This document shows positions 47,830-59,189 of a stretch of 64,000 bases of DNA, in pieces; the first letter of the stretch is position 1, and the number at the start of each line of letters is the position of its first letter. The stretch spans positions 69,821,916-69,885,915 of the forward strand of contig CM049315.1 in assembly GCA_026874595.1 (NCBI GenBank), in the 5' to 3' direction. This DNA comes from Sipunculus nudus. Its lineage: Eukaryota > Annelida > Sipuncula > Golfingiida > Sipunculidae. The notes beneath the pieces were generated by a model that was not told the origin of the DNA, made no database searches, and saw only the letters and a program-made list of their open reading frames with translations. A program made the position numbers and the translations under genes.

Positions 47830-49665
47830 CATTCCAATGTTTCCTTACTTTTGGGGGAACATAATAAAACAAGGTATACATACTTTGGCTGGTAAGGTCT
47901 CATTGTCTGAAACAATATATCTAAAATAATTCCTAATGTGGTAATATAAGACCCCATCAAATATACATTTTTTAAACCTAGTACAATAATCGCTCTTATG
48001 GTATACAATTTTTATTTAATTTTTGACTCATTTTCACATAATTTATTCATTTTACTTGTAAAAAGGTACACTATTTCAAGCCCCCAGTAAAAATAATCCT
48101 GTTTTTAATGGACTAATGTTAAACTTCAAAACAATATCTCTTCAGGATGGATCAAAAGAATATGATTTTTGATAACTATATTATTTTATAGCATTTGATA
48201 TTTTTAAGGAAACAATTGATCCGAGATAGAGAGAGCGGGGGTGGGGCAGAGAGAGAAGGGCCTGACCAGTGCCGTATTTAGGCCACTTGAGGCCTTCGGC
48301 TGCGAGACCCAGGGAAGACCCCTCTGCTCATCAGAAAAAAATTAACTCCCTTGTTTATCTTATCATTATACACAGACAGTAACTATTTGTTGCTTTTTTA
48401 AAATAAATTCGTCATCGAAATCTGTAACTCGCAGCTTTTCTTTTAACCTGCATACAATGCGAAGGTCAAACAATCGATCATGAAAAATTCTTGACCGCAG
48501 ATCATATTTTTTTTTCTTTTTAGACTAGAAATTAATTTAAATAGTAAAGTTATGTACGTGCAGTGCTTTATACCTGTACATGTGTCACACCACATGGGAT
48601 GTGAACTTCTAGGTTTTTTTCAGTCAAAACAACAGGCAGACCTGAGATTTTACTCACGGAATGTATACTGAAAATATAATAAAAGACGGTTGAACGTTAA
48701 CAAACAAGGCCTATACTGGCCTAATGCGAACCTGTGCAATGGGATATACATAAAAGATAATGATTCAACGCTGGACCTTTACATTTCAAGTACATGTTTG
48801 ACATGTAAATGTAAAATTCAAGCACTGAACATTTTGAACCCGATTGCATGCACCAATTACTACGGTGGCTGACTAATGACACAGAAAAATATTTATCTCG
48901 AGATCTCGAGATAAAATTTCAATGAAAAAAATAAATAGATAAGTCCACGAGGGCGTTGTACGAACCATTCGATGCTAAATTGACGTAAAGCAAAACCAAA
49001 TTATAGGGAACAACTTTTTTTATCTGCATCTGTCAAATAAATATAATCTATTGAACCTTTCATAAAAATGAGCCAATCCCACGGGGTAAAGGCGGTGCCT
49101 TTTGTTTATATCCACATGTTTTATAACATGGGTCGGGCGAAGGGGGGGGGGGGTGCTAAAATGGCCACCGATCATAATAGAAAGACTTCCGGTAGAAACA
49201 TCTGGCTTCAATTCAGTGAGTACAGAGTTCTGTAAATGACAAATATTGCATTGCTTCACATGCTCTAACGAACATCAACTAGGGATCTTTCAACTCCGTT
49301 ACATGTTTTTATCTGTATGTTAGCACTGGCTCAAGTACCTTATGTACAAGTAGCCTGTAGATAAAATGTTTATACGTCAAAGTGGCGTTATTAGACCCTT
49401 TCCCAGCAAGAATTACCTTCCTTTCATTAATATGTATATGCAGAGTTAGCTGGTATCACAAAAATTCTATAAATAAGGCAGATGAATAGTGACTTTCAGA
49501 CCAAAGCAGAGCATTTTGCTGAAGGAAAATCATGATGAGGGATCATCGAAATATTTAAACCGTTTATTTATTATTATAAAGTATTTATTAAGATAGGTTG
49601 ACTAAAGGTAATATGAGCTATAGTTATAGCTATAGTGGATCAAGACTAGGGCTTTAAGGGCTGAA
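47830..49665. other. Intergenic with one palindrome
   Basis: No coding motif. Near 48266 there is CAGTGCCGTATTTAGG, reminiscent of a DNA-transposon terminus, but no partner was found. 48892-48915 is a perfect 24-bp palindrome built from CTCGAGATCTCGAG. Confidence 0.4.
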
Positions 49666-49670
49666 GATGC

Positions 49671-49691
49671 CCCCCCCCCCCCCCCCCCCCC
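49671..49691. repeat. Poly-C tract
   Basis: About 21 consecutive C. Length is likely polymorphic or error-prone. Confidence 0.9.
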
Positions 49692-49699
49692 GCGTACCT

Positions 49700-50205
49700 A
49701 CCCGAAAACACAGTTATCATTTTTAGAATATTGATATTTATAATGGTCAAATATATGTGCCATAAAAACAAACCAGCATTTCAATAAAAACAAAAGCTGA
49801 AGAAAAGTGTATACCAAGCTCATATGTTTTTGTATTTTTAAAATAAAAAGATACCCACAATGCATGCATGCAGACCTAAACATTTCTATTTGAGTGATTT
49901 CTCAGCCATGTCTTCGAATCCGCCGTTCAGGTAGAATGTTTCAGTTTCTTTAGGCTTTGACATCTTCCTTACGGGTATCAATAAATAAATATTGAATTAT
50001 ATATTGAACTTTTCTTCACCTCGCCTTATCTTAGGGGAAATACAAACTTGATTGATTTTAAATTAATTGTATGGTATTACGGTTTAGTTAAACGCAATAA
50101 ACATGGTCTTTGTTTTTATAATTACAATAGTAAGCACTCTTAACATATACTGTCCCTTAATGTTGCTTTGCTTTATGTCAATTCAGCATTGAATGGTTCG
50201 TACAA
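49700..50205. other. Intergenic, nothing recognised
   Basis: AT-rich, without coding or repeat signals shared with the rest of the window. Confidence 0.4.
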
Positions 50206-50217
50206 ATGTAAAATTTT

Positions 50218-50380
50218 ATCTCGAGATATTATGTCGACAACTCGAGATATTTTCTCGACATCTCGACTTAATATCTCGTGATCTCCACTTAACATCACGA
50301 GAACTCGAAATAATTTTTTTTTCTGCAGCAAAATATTTTTTTTTTAATTTATGTCGAGATCTCGTGATCACATCTCCAGA
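50218..50380. repeat. CTCGAGAT/TCTCGACAT-rich repeat
   Basis: Many variants of (A/T)TCTCGAGAT and ATGTCGAGA in both orientations, as in the 24-bp palindrome at 48892-48915. The pattern suggests an inverted-repeat-rich small element of unknown class. Confidence 0.5.
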
Positions 50381-50416
50381 TCTGACTGTCTGAACACCTA
50401 AACTCAGGAAAACGTA

Positions 50417-51160
50417 TCATGAGACTGAACTGAAAACGAGGCACGCTACTAAATCAAAAGAAGGACGGTAAATAACCTGTTTGAAAAGCCGCAACCTGTT
50501 CGCGCCTTTGGTCTTCGGAGGACTCATTTCTTGATCAAGTGGTAGTACGGTTGACTGATCATCAGCTGTGGGGGCGACAGATTCGTCAAAAATTGAACGT
50601 CGAGGAGATACATCCAAGTCATTCAAAGTATTTCAGTGGTAATCGTAGGTGGTTCAGAGGAAGGCCAACGCTCGAATCTCCCGGATCATTGTCAAAATCA
50701 CGCTGCTCAGCAGGTACAGTGGAATGCGTCCCATTATACACATACATTTCAGATTCGGAATCGGAATCTGACAACTAGGAATCGGTGGTATTTATAACCT
50801 TTTTTGCTGGCTTAATTTATTCTAGTGTATATTCTCCTAGTGATTTCACTTCGACACTCAGTTGATAATTAAGGTCTTAATTCACCAACAGGCAGTATTT
50901 AATTTCTGTGTAAGACTCTAGCAGACCCATTTGAATTTTCTTTCTTTACAGAATACACTGGTATATCAGGATTTTTTTTTATCCACCACCACATTTATAT
51001 TCGACTCCCACTTGTCAGCGATTTTCGCTTAACCTTTCACGCGGAGATTTCTAACCAAAACTCTGTCTCCTTTTTGTAACCTAGCTCCTCTTAAAAAAGA
51101 TCGTTATAAGCTGCGCGCTGCTTGTTCTTTTTATCAGCCACTTGACTTTAAGCAGTCATA
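50417..51160 (-). pseudogene. Gypsy integrase C-terminal remnant
   Basis: On the minus strand, starting near 51155: SQVADKKNKQRAAYND, then (after a stop) GARLQKGDRVLVRNLRVKG, IADKWESNINVVVDKKNPDI and PVYSV. This is the SH3-like C-terminal part of Ty3/Gypsy integrases (conserved GDRVLVRN, then ADKWE and DIPVY). Further downstream, a frame at 50417-50626 (RSIFDESVAP, ending in YRPSFDLVACLVFSSVS) may be the polyprotein end. Stops and shifts abound and the catalytic core is not present. It is a separate lineage from the elements at 7 and 57 kb. Confidence 0.6.
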
Positions 51161-51169
51161 TAAGCCTTA

Positions 51170-51480
51170 AAAAAAAAGAATTTTTCTCTATTTTTCTTTC
51201 CTTGTTTTACAAATAATTCTATCATTTTCATTTTTATACTAAGTGCTTAAGAGGAACTTTAAAAGAATGTTACACCCTTCTGAATTCTGATATAACGGCA
51301 CGTTTTTTATTTTTCATCTATATAAATGCAAAACCAATAAAAATCAACATTTTCAAAACAGATATAAATAAACAATAAATAACTTTCTGTAGGCTGCATT
51401 TATAAACTTTTTTAAGGAGAATATTAAATAGAGGATATATTAAGTATTCAAGGGTGTCCACCTGTCAAATACTGTTACAT
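51170..51480 (+). repeat. Partial copy of the foldback element interior
   Basis: Matches 41590-41895 in order: AATTCTATC.TTTTCATTTT, TTTAAAAGAATGTTA, AAAACCAATAAA, AATAAATAACTTTCTGTAGG, CTGCATTTATAAACT, AGGAGAATATT.AATAGAGG, AAGTATTCAAGGGTGT, CACCTGTCAAATAC. It stops where the right arm of the foldback element would begin, and no second arm is present. Confidence 0.75.
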
Positions 51481-51624
51481 TCAGGTAATTGTAATGTTTT
51501 TCATATATAAGCATTAGAGAAGCTAGGAGGAAAAGGCCCACCTCAGCTAAAGTCCCTTGTTAATGGATGTACCTGGACTTACCATATTTCCGTCCAAGTA
51601 AAATGTATGTATTATCAATGTATA

Positions 51625-51985
51625 TCAATCAACAATGTGCAAGTATTTGTGGTCGAAAGAGGGAACTTATTTACCCTTTGCAAAGTACTTGCCACCAGAA
51701 GTATTAACCAACATCACAGTGTCAAGTATTTGTGGTCACAAAAATGAACTAAGTGACGCTTTTAAGAGTATTTGTGCTACATCATAGAGGCTCAGTAACC
51801 GTTTGCAGAGTATTTTCAACCACACAGTTAAATGAGGCACCCTGTGCAGTCTATTGCTAGTACAGCATGACATCCTAGTTTCCCTTTGCAAAGTATTTGC
51901 AACCACAAAATTAGGCAAGTCACCCTTTGCAGATTATTTGCCAACGCTGCATTGAGGCAAGAAACCCTTTGCAAAGTAATAGCCA
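51625..51985 (+). repeat. Degenerate minisatellite (CCCTTTGCAAAGTATTTGC)
   Basis: At least seven diverged units of about 42-60 bp share TTTGCAAAGTA(T/C)TTGC, ACCACA and AGGCAAG-like phrases. The open frames inside are not conserved between units. Confidence 0.65.
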
Positions 51986-51989
51986 GGAA

Positions 51990-52370
51990 TACTTGAGCTT
52001 AGTTAACTGTTGCCTTATATCATGGGGAAGGGTTTACAAATATACTGCAAATATGTTATTATCTGGAACATGGGCAGCACATTTGCAGCAAATATTCTGC
52101 AATAATAGTTTTGTGTGGTTGTTCTGTGTCACAGGGAGCCTACAGACTCCAATGGTCATGAATTTAGAAAAGTGAAAGGTCCCCAACTTCAGGAATGTCT
52201 TCCTGGAAACATAATCAGTCTGTGATCAGTCTTACACAAAAGGCCAATTTCTATTGCAGTTGATGGTCTAAAACAACAACTCGATGATTATTCGGTCAGA
52301 TGAATCAGTTTCACTTGAATTTTGACACCAGTAGCGGCAATGACCGGAAAGCATTGCTCACTCTGGCCAG
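51990..52370. other. Upstream of candidate exon; nothing recognised
   Basis: Stops in the exon frame up to 52343. Contains a plausible acceptor at 52369-52370 (CTCACTCTGGCCAG). Confidence 0.4.
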
Positions 52371-52607
52371 AGGTTCCAGTTGGAACCAGAACTTCAGATG
52401 TGGGAGCGGAAAAAGTCTTCAACAGCACTGAACCTGACCGGGTTCATTCGGGCGCTATATTTGGTGAACCGGCTCGATCCCAATCAGACCTATGATGGGT
52501 TCATTGCCAGGTTCTTGGTAAGTGCTCCCCCACCGCTTGTCAATCTCTGGGAAGGTTTAGGTGTCCAGTGCCCAGCACATGTTCCAGGGCTGACAGAGGT
52601 GTTTAAG
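52371..52607 (+). CDS. Candidate internal exon, protein with DUF3987-like motif
   Basis: A 237-bp frame (79 codons, phase 0 at both sides) between acceptor-like GCTCACTCTGGCCAG and donor AAG|GTAGAT. It encodes RFQLEPELQMWERKKSS, ALNLTGFIRALYLVNRLDPN and DGFIARFLVSAPPP, ending LTEVFK. The composition is clearly protein-like, and the 'dGf..RFL...P.p' segment resembles DUF3987-type domains found next to primase/helicase-like modules in mobile elements and in some invertebrate proteins. Family assignment is from memory of the motif and is weak. Partner exons on the plus strand were not found within 2 kb, so it may be an isolated exon with long introns, or a fragment. Confidence 0.5.
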
Positions 52608-52609
52608 GT

Positions 52610-53235
52610 AGATATTCTTCTCTTTATCTAGTGCACCAGGGAGGTGGATTAGTATTCAAGTGTGTTTTGTGTACGTCTGACCAGTTCATATATGAGCCAG
52701 AGTAAACTAAGTATTTCCATAGTTTAAGTCTTGAGCGTTATACTCTCAACATAGCATGCAAAGTGAAAGTGTAAGTTGGAGTGTTGTCAAATGTAGTATG
52801 TCGTAAAATCTCAGTATGCATGATAAGGAATTACAATAGGTGAATTTGAGATAATTGATGTGATGGTATCAATATGAATTTAAAGAAATTGGACTTAGGA
52901 ATTTGCTTGGGCAATGCCATGCCACATTGTCAGGGGTGTGACATCAGGTGAATACTTCATATTTACCAGACCAACTAGCCCTGCCTGGGCTTTAGTGTAT
53001 TGATGTTTACTACTAAAATGCTTCAAATTGAACGTGATTCCTTGTACCGATAGACGCGACATAACTCGGTTCTAGCTCTTAACACTAAGGCCCTGTAAAG
53101 TCCGTATGTTGAATCCCTGATATTTGCATATTAGGGCGTAACAAGGCTCCTGACGATTCCATCATCTTTGCTATGAAGACGCTAACAGCGGTCCCATTGG
53201 CAACAGACAGCTCAACTCGTTTGGTATCATTCGCA
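52610..53235. other. Possible intron or intergenic, nothing recognised
   Basis: Follows the candidate donor at 52608. No downstream exon was recognised. Confidence 0.35.
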
Positions 53236-53239
53236 CTGA

Positions 53240-53850
53240 AATCATGTGATATATCTCTGCTGTTCGAACATACGGTCCATGGGCCAAGTTTAAGTGCATG
53301 TTGGACAATGTCACATCAATATTGAACTGTGTATTTGTCAGTGTTCGAGTTACACATGAAGGTCTTGCCAACACGCTGAACGCCGTGATCGTTTCAGTCA
53401 GCTGGTACATGAATAACGTTTTGACTGCATGCGTTCGTCGCATGTGGACCTAAATATCTCACGCTGATGGGCTGAGCTAGAGACACATTTTAAAACCGGC
53501 CTGCTGCGATAAGCGATGGTCTGATAAACGGGGACACACTGACTTACTGAGGCCGAGGGTTATATATAGTGTTAAAAATCTTGCAGTACTCAATTGCCGA
53601 GGACCTAAACATATTAAGACTGGTTAAATGGGAATATATATATAGCAAGGTGGAAGTCCACAATAGGCGGTTACTGAATTAACTGGTTTTTTTTAAAGAT
53701 TCTGGGGAAGACCACTATAATAACGCCTTTCCTCAAGTTTACCAGTCAATGAAAAAAGAGGGTCAGAGAGTAGTAATTAGTTATGTAAGTTGTCGCATGG
53801 TAGCAGTACCGACACTAAGTGCGACACAGAGCCATTTCATTGACTGGGCC
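53240..53850 (+). repeat. Interspersed repeat family B, copy 2
   Basis: Aligns with 32835-33330 over its first 475 bp and continues into the segment shared with 42655-42740. The two short frames here and near 42706 share a YVSCR/YMSCR..LSA phrase only because the DNA is repeated. Confidence 0.65.
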
Positions 53851-53939
53851 AGTCAACAGGCAGGTGCCCTTTTAGTCTCATCTGCTGTGCTTATTATTAT
53901 GCATCAAAATCCTGATAATCTTGTTATGTGCAATGAATA

Positions 53940-54300
53940 ATACGGCTTGTGTCAAGAGATTTACCTTATTGATGAGAATAATAGAAATGGAAAAGAAAAA
54001 TGAAATTAAATTCTTATAAAGCTAATTTGCTGAACAACGTGAGTGCCTGTTTGATGGACAAGAACACAGGCCTTGACTAACATGCAAGGGCATTTCTTTT
54101 ATTCATGTCGATAGGCAGCCTGGCATGTATCATATTGTTGCTGCTAATTTATTCTGGGAGGAAATAGGGCTTGGGCAACATGCACTCGCACAAATTTGAA
54201 AGATAAAATAACACTTTTTTACTGAAATAAAATTTAGAGCCGAAACCTTCAAATGATCAGGACTGCATATTATTATCTGAACTTATAAATGAAACAGAAA
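53940..54300. other. Intergenic or intron, nothing recognised
   Basis: AT-rich with no coding signal; it lies downstream of the minus-strand donor at 54308-54309. Confidence 0.35.
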
Positions 54301-54309
54301 GATACTTAC

Positions 54310-54418
54310 CAGGCTAGATAAAAGGACTGCTCTTTGAAAGTGGGTGGCTCTTCACCTGGGTAGCCGACACTGTCGTAAAACCAACCCCAAGTTGAAAAAG
54401 AAGCCATATACCCTCTGC
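54310..54418 (-). CDS. Candidate internal exon, unknown protein
   Basis: On the minus strand a consensus donor GTAAGT (54309-54304) ends a frame reading GRGYMASFSTWGWFYDSV, then GYPGEEPPTFKEQSFYLA. The frame stays open upstream through WIIEQWTPMPPSVA, so the exon may begin at the acceptor CCTCTGTGGCAG (start 54418) or at an earlier one (near 54470). The aromatic-rich, low-stop composition and ideal donor favour a real exon, but no family is recognised and the other exons are not visible. It is opposite in strand to the candidate exon at 52.4 kb, so the two belong to different genes. Confidence 0.35.
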
Positions 54419-54683
54419 CTGCCACAGAGGGAGGCATAGGGGTCCATTGCTCGATGATCCAAGGGAGGCTGATTCAGATTCAGGTCCAGATTGCTGTCAC
54501 AGAAGAGCTGAGCCGGACCACACGCGGAAGGCTGCACTAATGGCTGACAACTGGTTCATGCGAGAATATAACCTCTGAAAATAAAGTACAAGAGCCGCAG
54601 TATCTGTCCTTATGACATAAGTACATTTTCTGCAACTGTACATAACTGACATAACTATTTAAAAAAAATTTATATATAAATAA

Positions 54684-54930
54684 TTTTAAGCCCCGCACGG
54701 CCGAAACATGCCCTCTCACTGGGTTGAAATATTAAAACCATTAGTCGACTTCTCTAGCGAGATTCACTCGCACACTGTATCATCATCTGATCAGTGTTTA
54801 GACGTATTTACATTACCCTCAGGTAAGCTTTTCATAAATAGTATTTATTCTGTGCCCTGTTTGGCCTCAAAATCTAGACGGTTTTTAAGCCCCGCTCGAC
54901 CGAAATATGCCCTCTCACTGGGCTAAAATG
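54684..54930 (+). repeat. Direct repeat of a 46-bp phrase about 200 bp apart
   Basis: TTTTAAGCCCCGC(A/T)CG(G/A)C, CGAAA(C/T)ATGCCCTCTCAC and TGGG(T/C)T occur at 54684-54730 and 54882-54927. The DNA between contains no motif seen elsewhere. Confidence 0.7.
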
Positions 54931-54934
54931 CGAA

Positions 54935-57335
54935 CTACAACTGACCGAGTAATACTAATCAATTAACAGCGAGATTTCTCGCTAAATGTAAGATCTCCTT
55001 ATATTATTACATGTGAACTTAAGCATAGTAATACATCAAATAATATTACCAGATAATTCAACGATTGCACAGTAGTTTTAATCAGTTAAAGAAAGTCTAC
55101 CTGTAATATACAACACCTATACATGACTTTAATTGAGGGAAAATGGTAAGCAGTGCTGCCCAAGAATTTGTTAAAAAACAGTTATTTATTACCCTACAAG
55201 TATCTATGAATATAACATTCAAATTAGATATCAGGGTTAGTTACCTATATATTAGTTTATTTGAATAATGAGAATTTCCTTTGTAATCTGTGTCTAGCAT
55301 TTACAGTTTATTGTTTATATTTTCATACATCATTATTTTATCATCAAGAATATTATCATTCTGATTTTTATCATTGTTTATTTCTTCTTATTAAGCTCTG
55401 TAGATTCAGATTATGTGTAATAGCTAACTTAGTTTCTGGTACTCGGAGTTAAATTAACATTTCTTAACTCGAATCCGCAGTGAAAAATGTTCTACCCGTC
55501 CAGCAATGTATATGTGGTTTGTTATTTATTTTAAATATCATTACTCTCAACTGCAATATAGAGTGGACATAAACTTGAAGTCAGCTTATTTATTCATTTT
55601 ATTCGTGTATTTATTCCACTTATTTAGTATTTTGGTGTGTTGCTCACCTATTAATATTATTGATAGGATTTCACTGAAATTAACCTAATTAAACACGTTA
55701 AGCTTCTAAATGAGTGATACCGGATTAACTGGTGTGTTAGGTATGCACACTGATCTAATTTGATTTAATTACTCCGAATACTTAAGAGAAATAAATTTGT
55801 GCTGGTTGATGTTATAGCTAGGTTTAGATATGATGACAGGTACGATCGTATGCAATTGGCGCCACCATACCAGATACAAAATACTCTAGGTGAAAGGTGG
55901 TACCCTGCCAAAATCGAGAACTCTCTAGGCGATACGCAAAACCCACAAGGCAGACATGCAGCCATGTCAGACACCAAAATCAGTTGGCAAAAATTGTTTC
56001 CATGCCGGAGAACATCCCCTTAAAAGCGACTGGGAACTTTGCCAGCAATAAAACACTGCATAAGAAGGGACAACCACGCCGGGTATCACCAAAGGCAACT
56101 GGTATATATTTTATGCCCTTATATGGTAAACTAAATAAAAACTCAACCAGGAAAAGTACAAACTATGCCGGGATATGAACCCTAAAAAGCGACTAGCAAA
56201 ACTATCAAGGTTGAGGCAGAATAAATGGTACTATGCCAGATACTGAGATCTAGGCAAATAGGATACCAATAAAAAATCTTACAGGTGTGTCAGACATGTT
56301 ACATCCAGCCTTTAAGTAGTTAATTTCACCAGAGAAATTCTAAGTAATACTCATGCATATCTAGTCCAGCAGTATGTGAGGCAGAATAAAAAGCCTTAAT
56401 TAAATTGATAAGTATCATACTATTTACTTCTGAATTTGTCTAATCAAGTAGAGTTATAAATGTTAATCACTATCATCGGAAATAACTAAGTTTGTAAAAG
56501 TTTCATTTTAAAATAAGAATTTTATAATTCAAGTTTAATTAATAATAAATTGTTTATGAACAGTTTAAATAGCTTTGAGATAATAGTCCATATTTGTGTT
56601 AAAGTTAAATGCAAAAACAAAATCCAAAATAAACAAATGAATTTAGTCAAAGTGTAAATAAAATATGAGCATGCCTCAGAGGTAATCCCCTGAGAATTAC
56701 TAAGTTTTCATTTAAAAGATTGATCTAGATTTATTAAGTACTGATCTGTTTTTATTGTTATATTTTTAACATCATAATTCATTATTAATTGAACAAGGTA
56801 TTAGGATTATCTAAAGGCAAGGGCTAAACACCTTAAAAGTATCTGCTTCTATCAGTTGGACATATAAGAGAGACCAACAGAAAGATAGGCCCAATTATTA
56901 AATAATATTTTATATAAATGTTGTTTTTATTGGTGTAATCAGTTTACTAGTTTTATTTATTTATTTATTATTTTTATAATTTGAAGTGGGTTACCAGCAC
57001 ATGAAAACATGTTAAAGGTACAAATTTTCAGGTTGGGTATAAGGTACATGACACATGACATAGGTTCACATGACATCACACCAGGTAACAGGTGTTTCTA
57101 AATACGGGTGGTGTGTCAGATAGCTTGTCTGGGCTCCTTTGACAGAGTTTTAGTATTGATAGCAAATCTCAGCTTATCCTGCTTAGTATGATATAACCCC
57201 ATATGGGACACTGAATGCACCTGGATTATTAGTCTGACCCGCCAGATAAGGGGATTACCAGCAGGCCCTGTGAAACTCAGCTAACTTGAAACCCAAGGGT
57301 GATGTTTACACTGCTGGGGATTGTGCAATAACCTG
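54935..57335. other. Intergenic, nothing recognised
   Basis: AT-rich with sparse short frames. The plus frames at 55799-56178 overlap each other and lack recognisable motifs. Confidence 0.4.
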
Positions 57336-57339
57336 TGAC

Positions 57340-57552
57340 TGTGGTATTTTGTAGGTAATAACAACACTAGTATAGTCCAAGATCCTTTATTGGATTTCAC
57401 AGAAACTTTCCACGTTCACTCTCAAGAACGCCATTATCCCGCTGTTCCCTTTTACTCCCTACAACCGTAAAGACTCCAAAGAAATCTTTTTACAACCATA
57501 TCCATTAGGTGGCGACACCACCTTATACTCAACATATACTCAGATCACCACA
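57340..57552 (-). repeat. 3' LTR of Gypsy element 3
   Basis: A 213-bp LTR with perfect 6-bp inverted ends TGTGGT...ACCACA on the minus strand. It has an AATAAA poly(A) signal (plus 57389-57394) and is preceded in element orientation by a polypurine tract, ACAGGGGGGAGAA, the plus-strand primer for reverse transcription. The pol frame ends about 50 bp before it. The 5' LTR is missing because the element is cut at 60.09 kb. Confidence 0.8.
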
Positions 57553-57601
57553 TTCTCCCCCCTGTAAAATATTCCGTACATCTACATTCACAATAATCAT
57601 T

Positions 57602-58060
57602 CTACTCAGTAACAAAATCTTGCAACCATCTGGGAGGTCTGCGGTCTCTTACATTTCTACGAGGTTGTTCTGGCTGCCCTTCTGTAAAAGATTCTACATC
57701 CATAATACCAGTATCACTTTCGTTCTCTTGAGAAACTGATCCATTAAAACTCACCAACCTCTCTATATTCCATGTTTTACCATCTTCCAACACATACGTG
57801 TTGGGACCTACTCTAGCCCTAACTCTCAAGGGTTTTGTAAACTTACTTTCTCCCTTTAACACACGTCTAGGTTTCTTCACTCTAACCCACTGTGCAGGTA
57901 AAAATACAGTAGTTCTTACTCTTTTCCTATCATCAAAGTCCTTCTTGCTCTTAATTTGCTTATGTTTAACTCTCTCTCGCATGTCCTTATCCCCTGGAAA
58001 GGTAGGTTCTGTAGTAACTCCTACAATATCTAGTTTGGTCCTCATATGCCTTCCATGCAA
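57602..58060 (-). pseudogene. pol: Gypsy element 3 integrase C-terminal end
   Basis: Continues the integrase after a frameshift in the overlap at about 57987-58060. It encodes HMRTKLDIVGV, then KSKKDFDDRKRVRTTVFLPA and QWVRVKKPRRV, the SH3-like DNA-binding part, followed by an acidic and basic tail ending RDRRPPRWLQDFVTE and a stop. The 'HG..MRTKLD' phrase is characteristic of a large group of animal Ty3/Gypsy elements often annotated as K02A2.6-like. Apart from the shift the 152-codon frame is intact. Confidence 0.8.
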
Positions 58061-59189
58061 TACAATGCTTAGGTGATAAAGCTGTAGTCAGATGAGGGGT
58101 GCATCTGTATATGGCTAAAAAATCTCTCACCGATTTAGACACATTTTGTTTCTCAATACTGGCTGTTAATACACATTCACTTAGTACCTTGTTGAACCTT
58201 TCTACCTCACTGTTACCTTGTGGATGGTAGATAGCAGAGCACACATGTTTTATATTTCTTTCTTTTAAGAATTTGTCAAAATCAGCTGAATCGAATTGCG
58301 GACCATGATCAGTCACAATCTCTTTAGGAAAACCTTCCCTACTAAACACTGATGTAAGAAATTCAATGACCACTTCTGTAGTAACATTAGAAGTAAACAT
58401 TACTTCTGGCCACTTACTGTAATAGTCCACAAGAGTAATAGCATATCTGTCCTGAAAACATGAATATGGACCCACTATGTCAATTCCTAGTTTCTCCCAA
58501 CTACCTGAAGGTAAGGGTACACTTTGCATAGGTCCTGTTCTTGTACACACAGTTTTATCATGTAATTGACACACTGCACAATTTTTTATTGCTTCCTGGA
58601 CCTCCACATCCATCCTTGGCCACCAATACAATTGTCTCAACCTGTTCTTAGTTTTAGCTATGCCCTGATGGCTATCATGGGCTTTGACAATCAAATGCTT
58701 TCTAAGTGAAGCAGGAGCAATGACTCTGTCACCTCTGTACAACACTCCTTGATGTATAGACAATTCCTCTCGCAACTTAAAATATGGTTGAACATCTGAT
58801 TCTACATGGCTCATTTTGACTGGCCATCCTTTCTGTACATATTCCATGACTTTTTTGCACACATTATCATTATCTGTATCATCTGTAATCTGCTGACTTG
58901 TAATACAAGTTCCCTGTAAAGCCACTTGACACACTCTGACAATATCATAGTCATCACAGGCAGTATTTTCTGATGTATGTACACAGTTCTGAGGTAATCT
59001 ACTAAGTGCATCTGCAACTAAATTTTGCTCCACTGGTCTGTACTCCACTGTATAGTCATAATAAACTAATCTTGCATTCCACCTGGCAATTCTCATAGGT
59101 CTGCGACCTGTTCCTGTCGTTGACGAAAGTGAAACTAATGCCTTGTGGTCGGTTCTCAAAGTAAACCTCCTACCCCACAGATATTTGTG
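57987..59189 (-). pseudogene. pol: Gypsy element 3 RNase H end and integrase
   Basis: A 390-codon frame from 59159. It starts inside RNase H (TDHKALVSL, then LVADALSR with Asp50), then a linker. The integrase zinc-binding domain keeps all four ligands: His161 and His164 (AHDSHQG), Cys194 and Cys197. The DDE core keeps Asp227 (GIDIVGP), Asp284 (VTDHGPQF) and Glu320 (SEVERFNK), with YHPQGN before it. The frame is separated from reverse transcriptase by a single in-frame TGA at 59187-59189, and from the C-terminal part by one frameshift near 58055. The catalytic residues are therefore preserved and the decay looks recent. Confidence 0.88.

Noticed and set aside
48266-48310. DNA-transposon terminus CAGTGCCGTATTTAGG
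   Set aside because: No inverted partner or target duplication was found within several kb.
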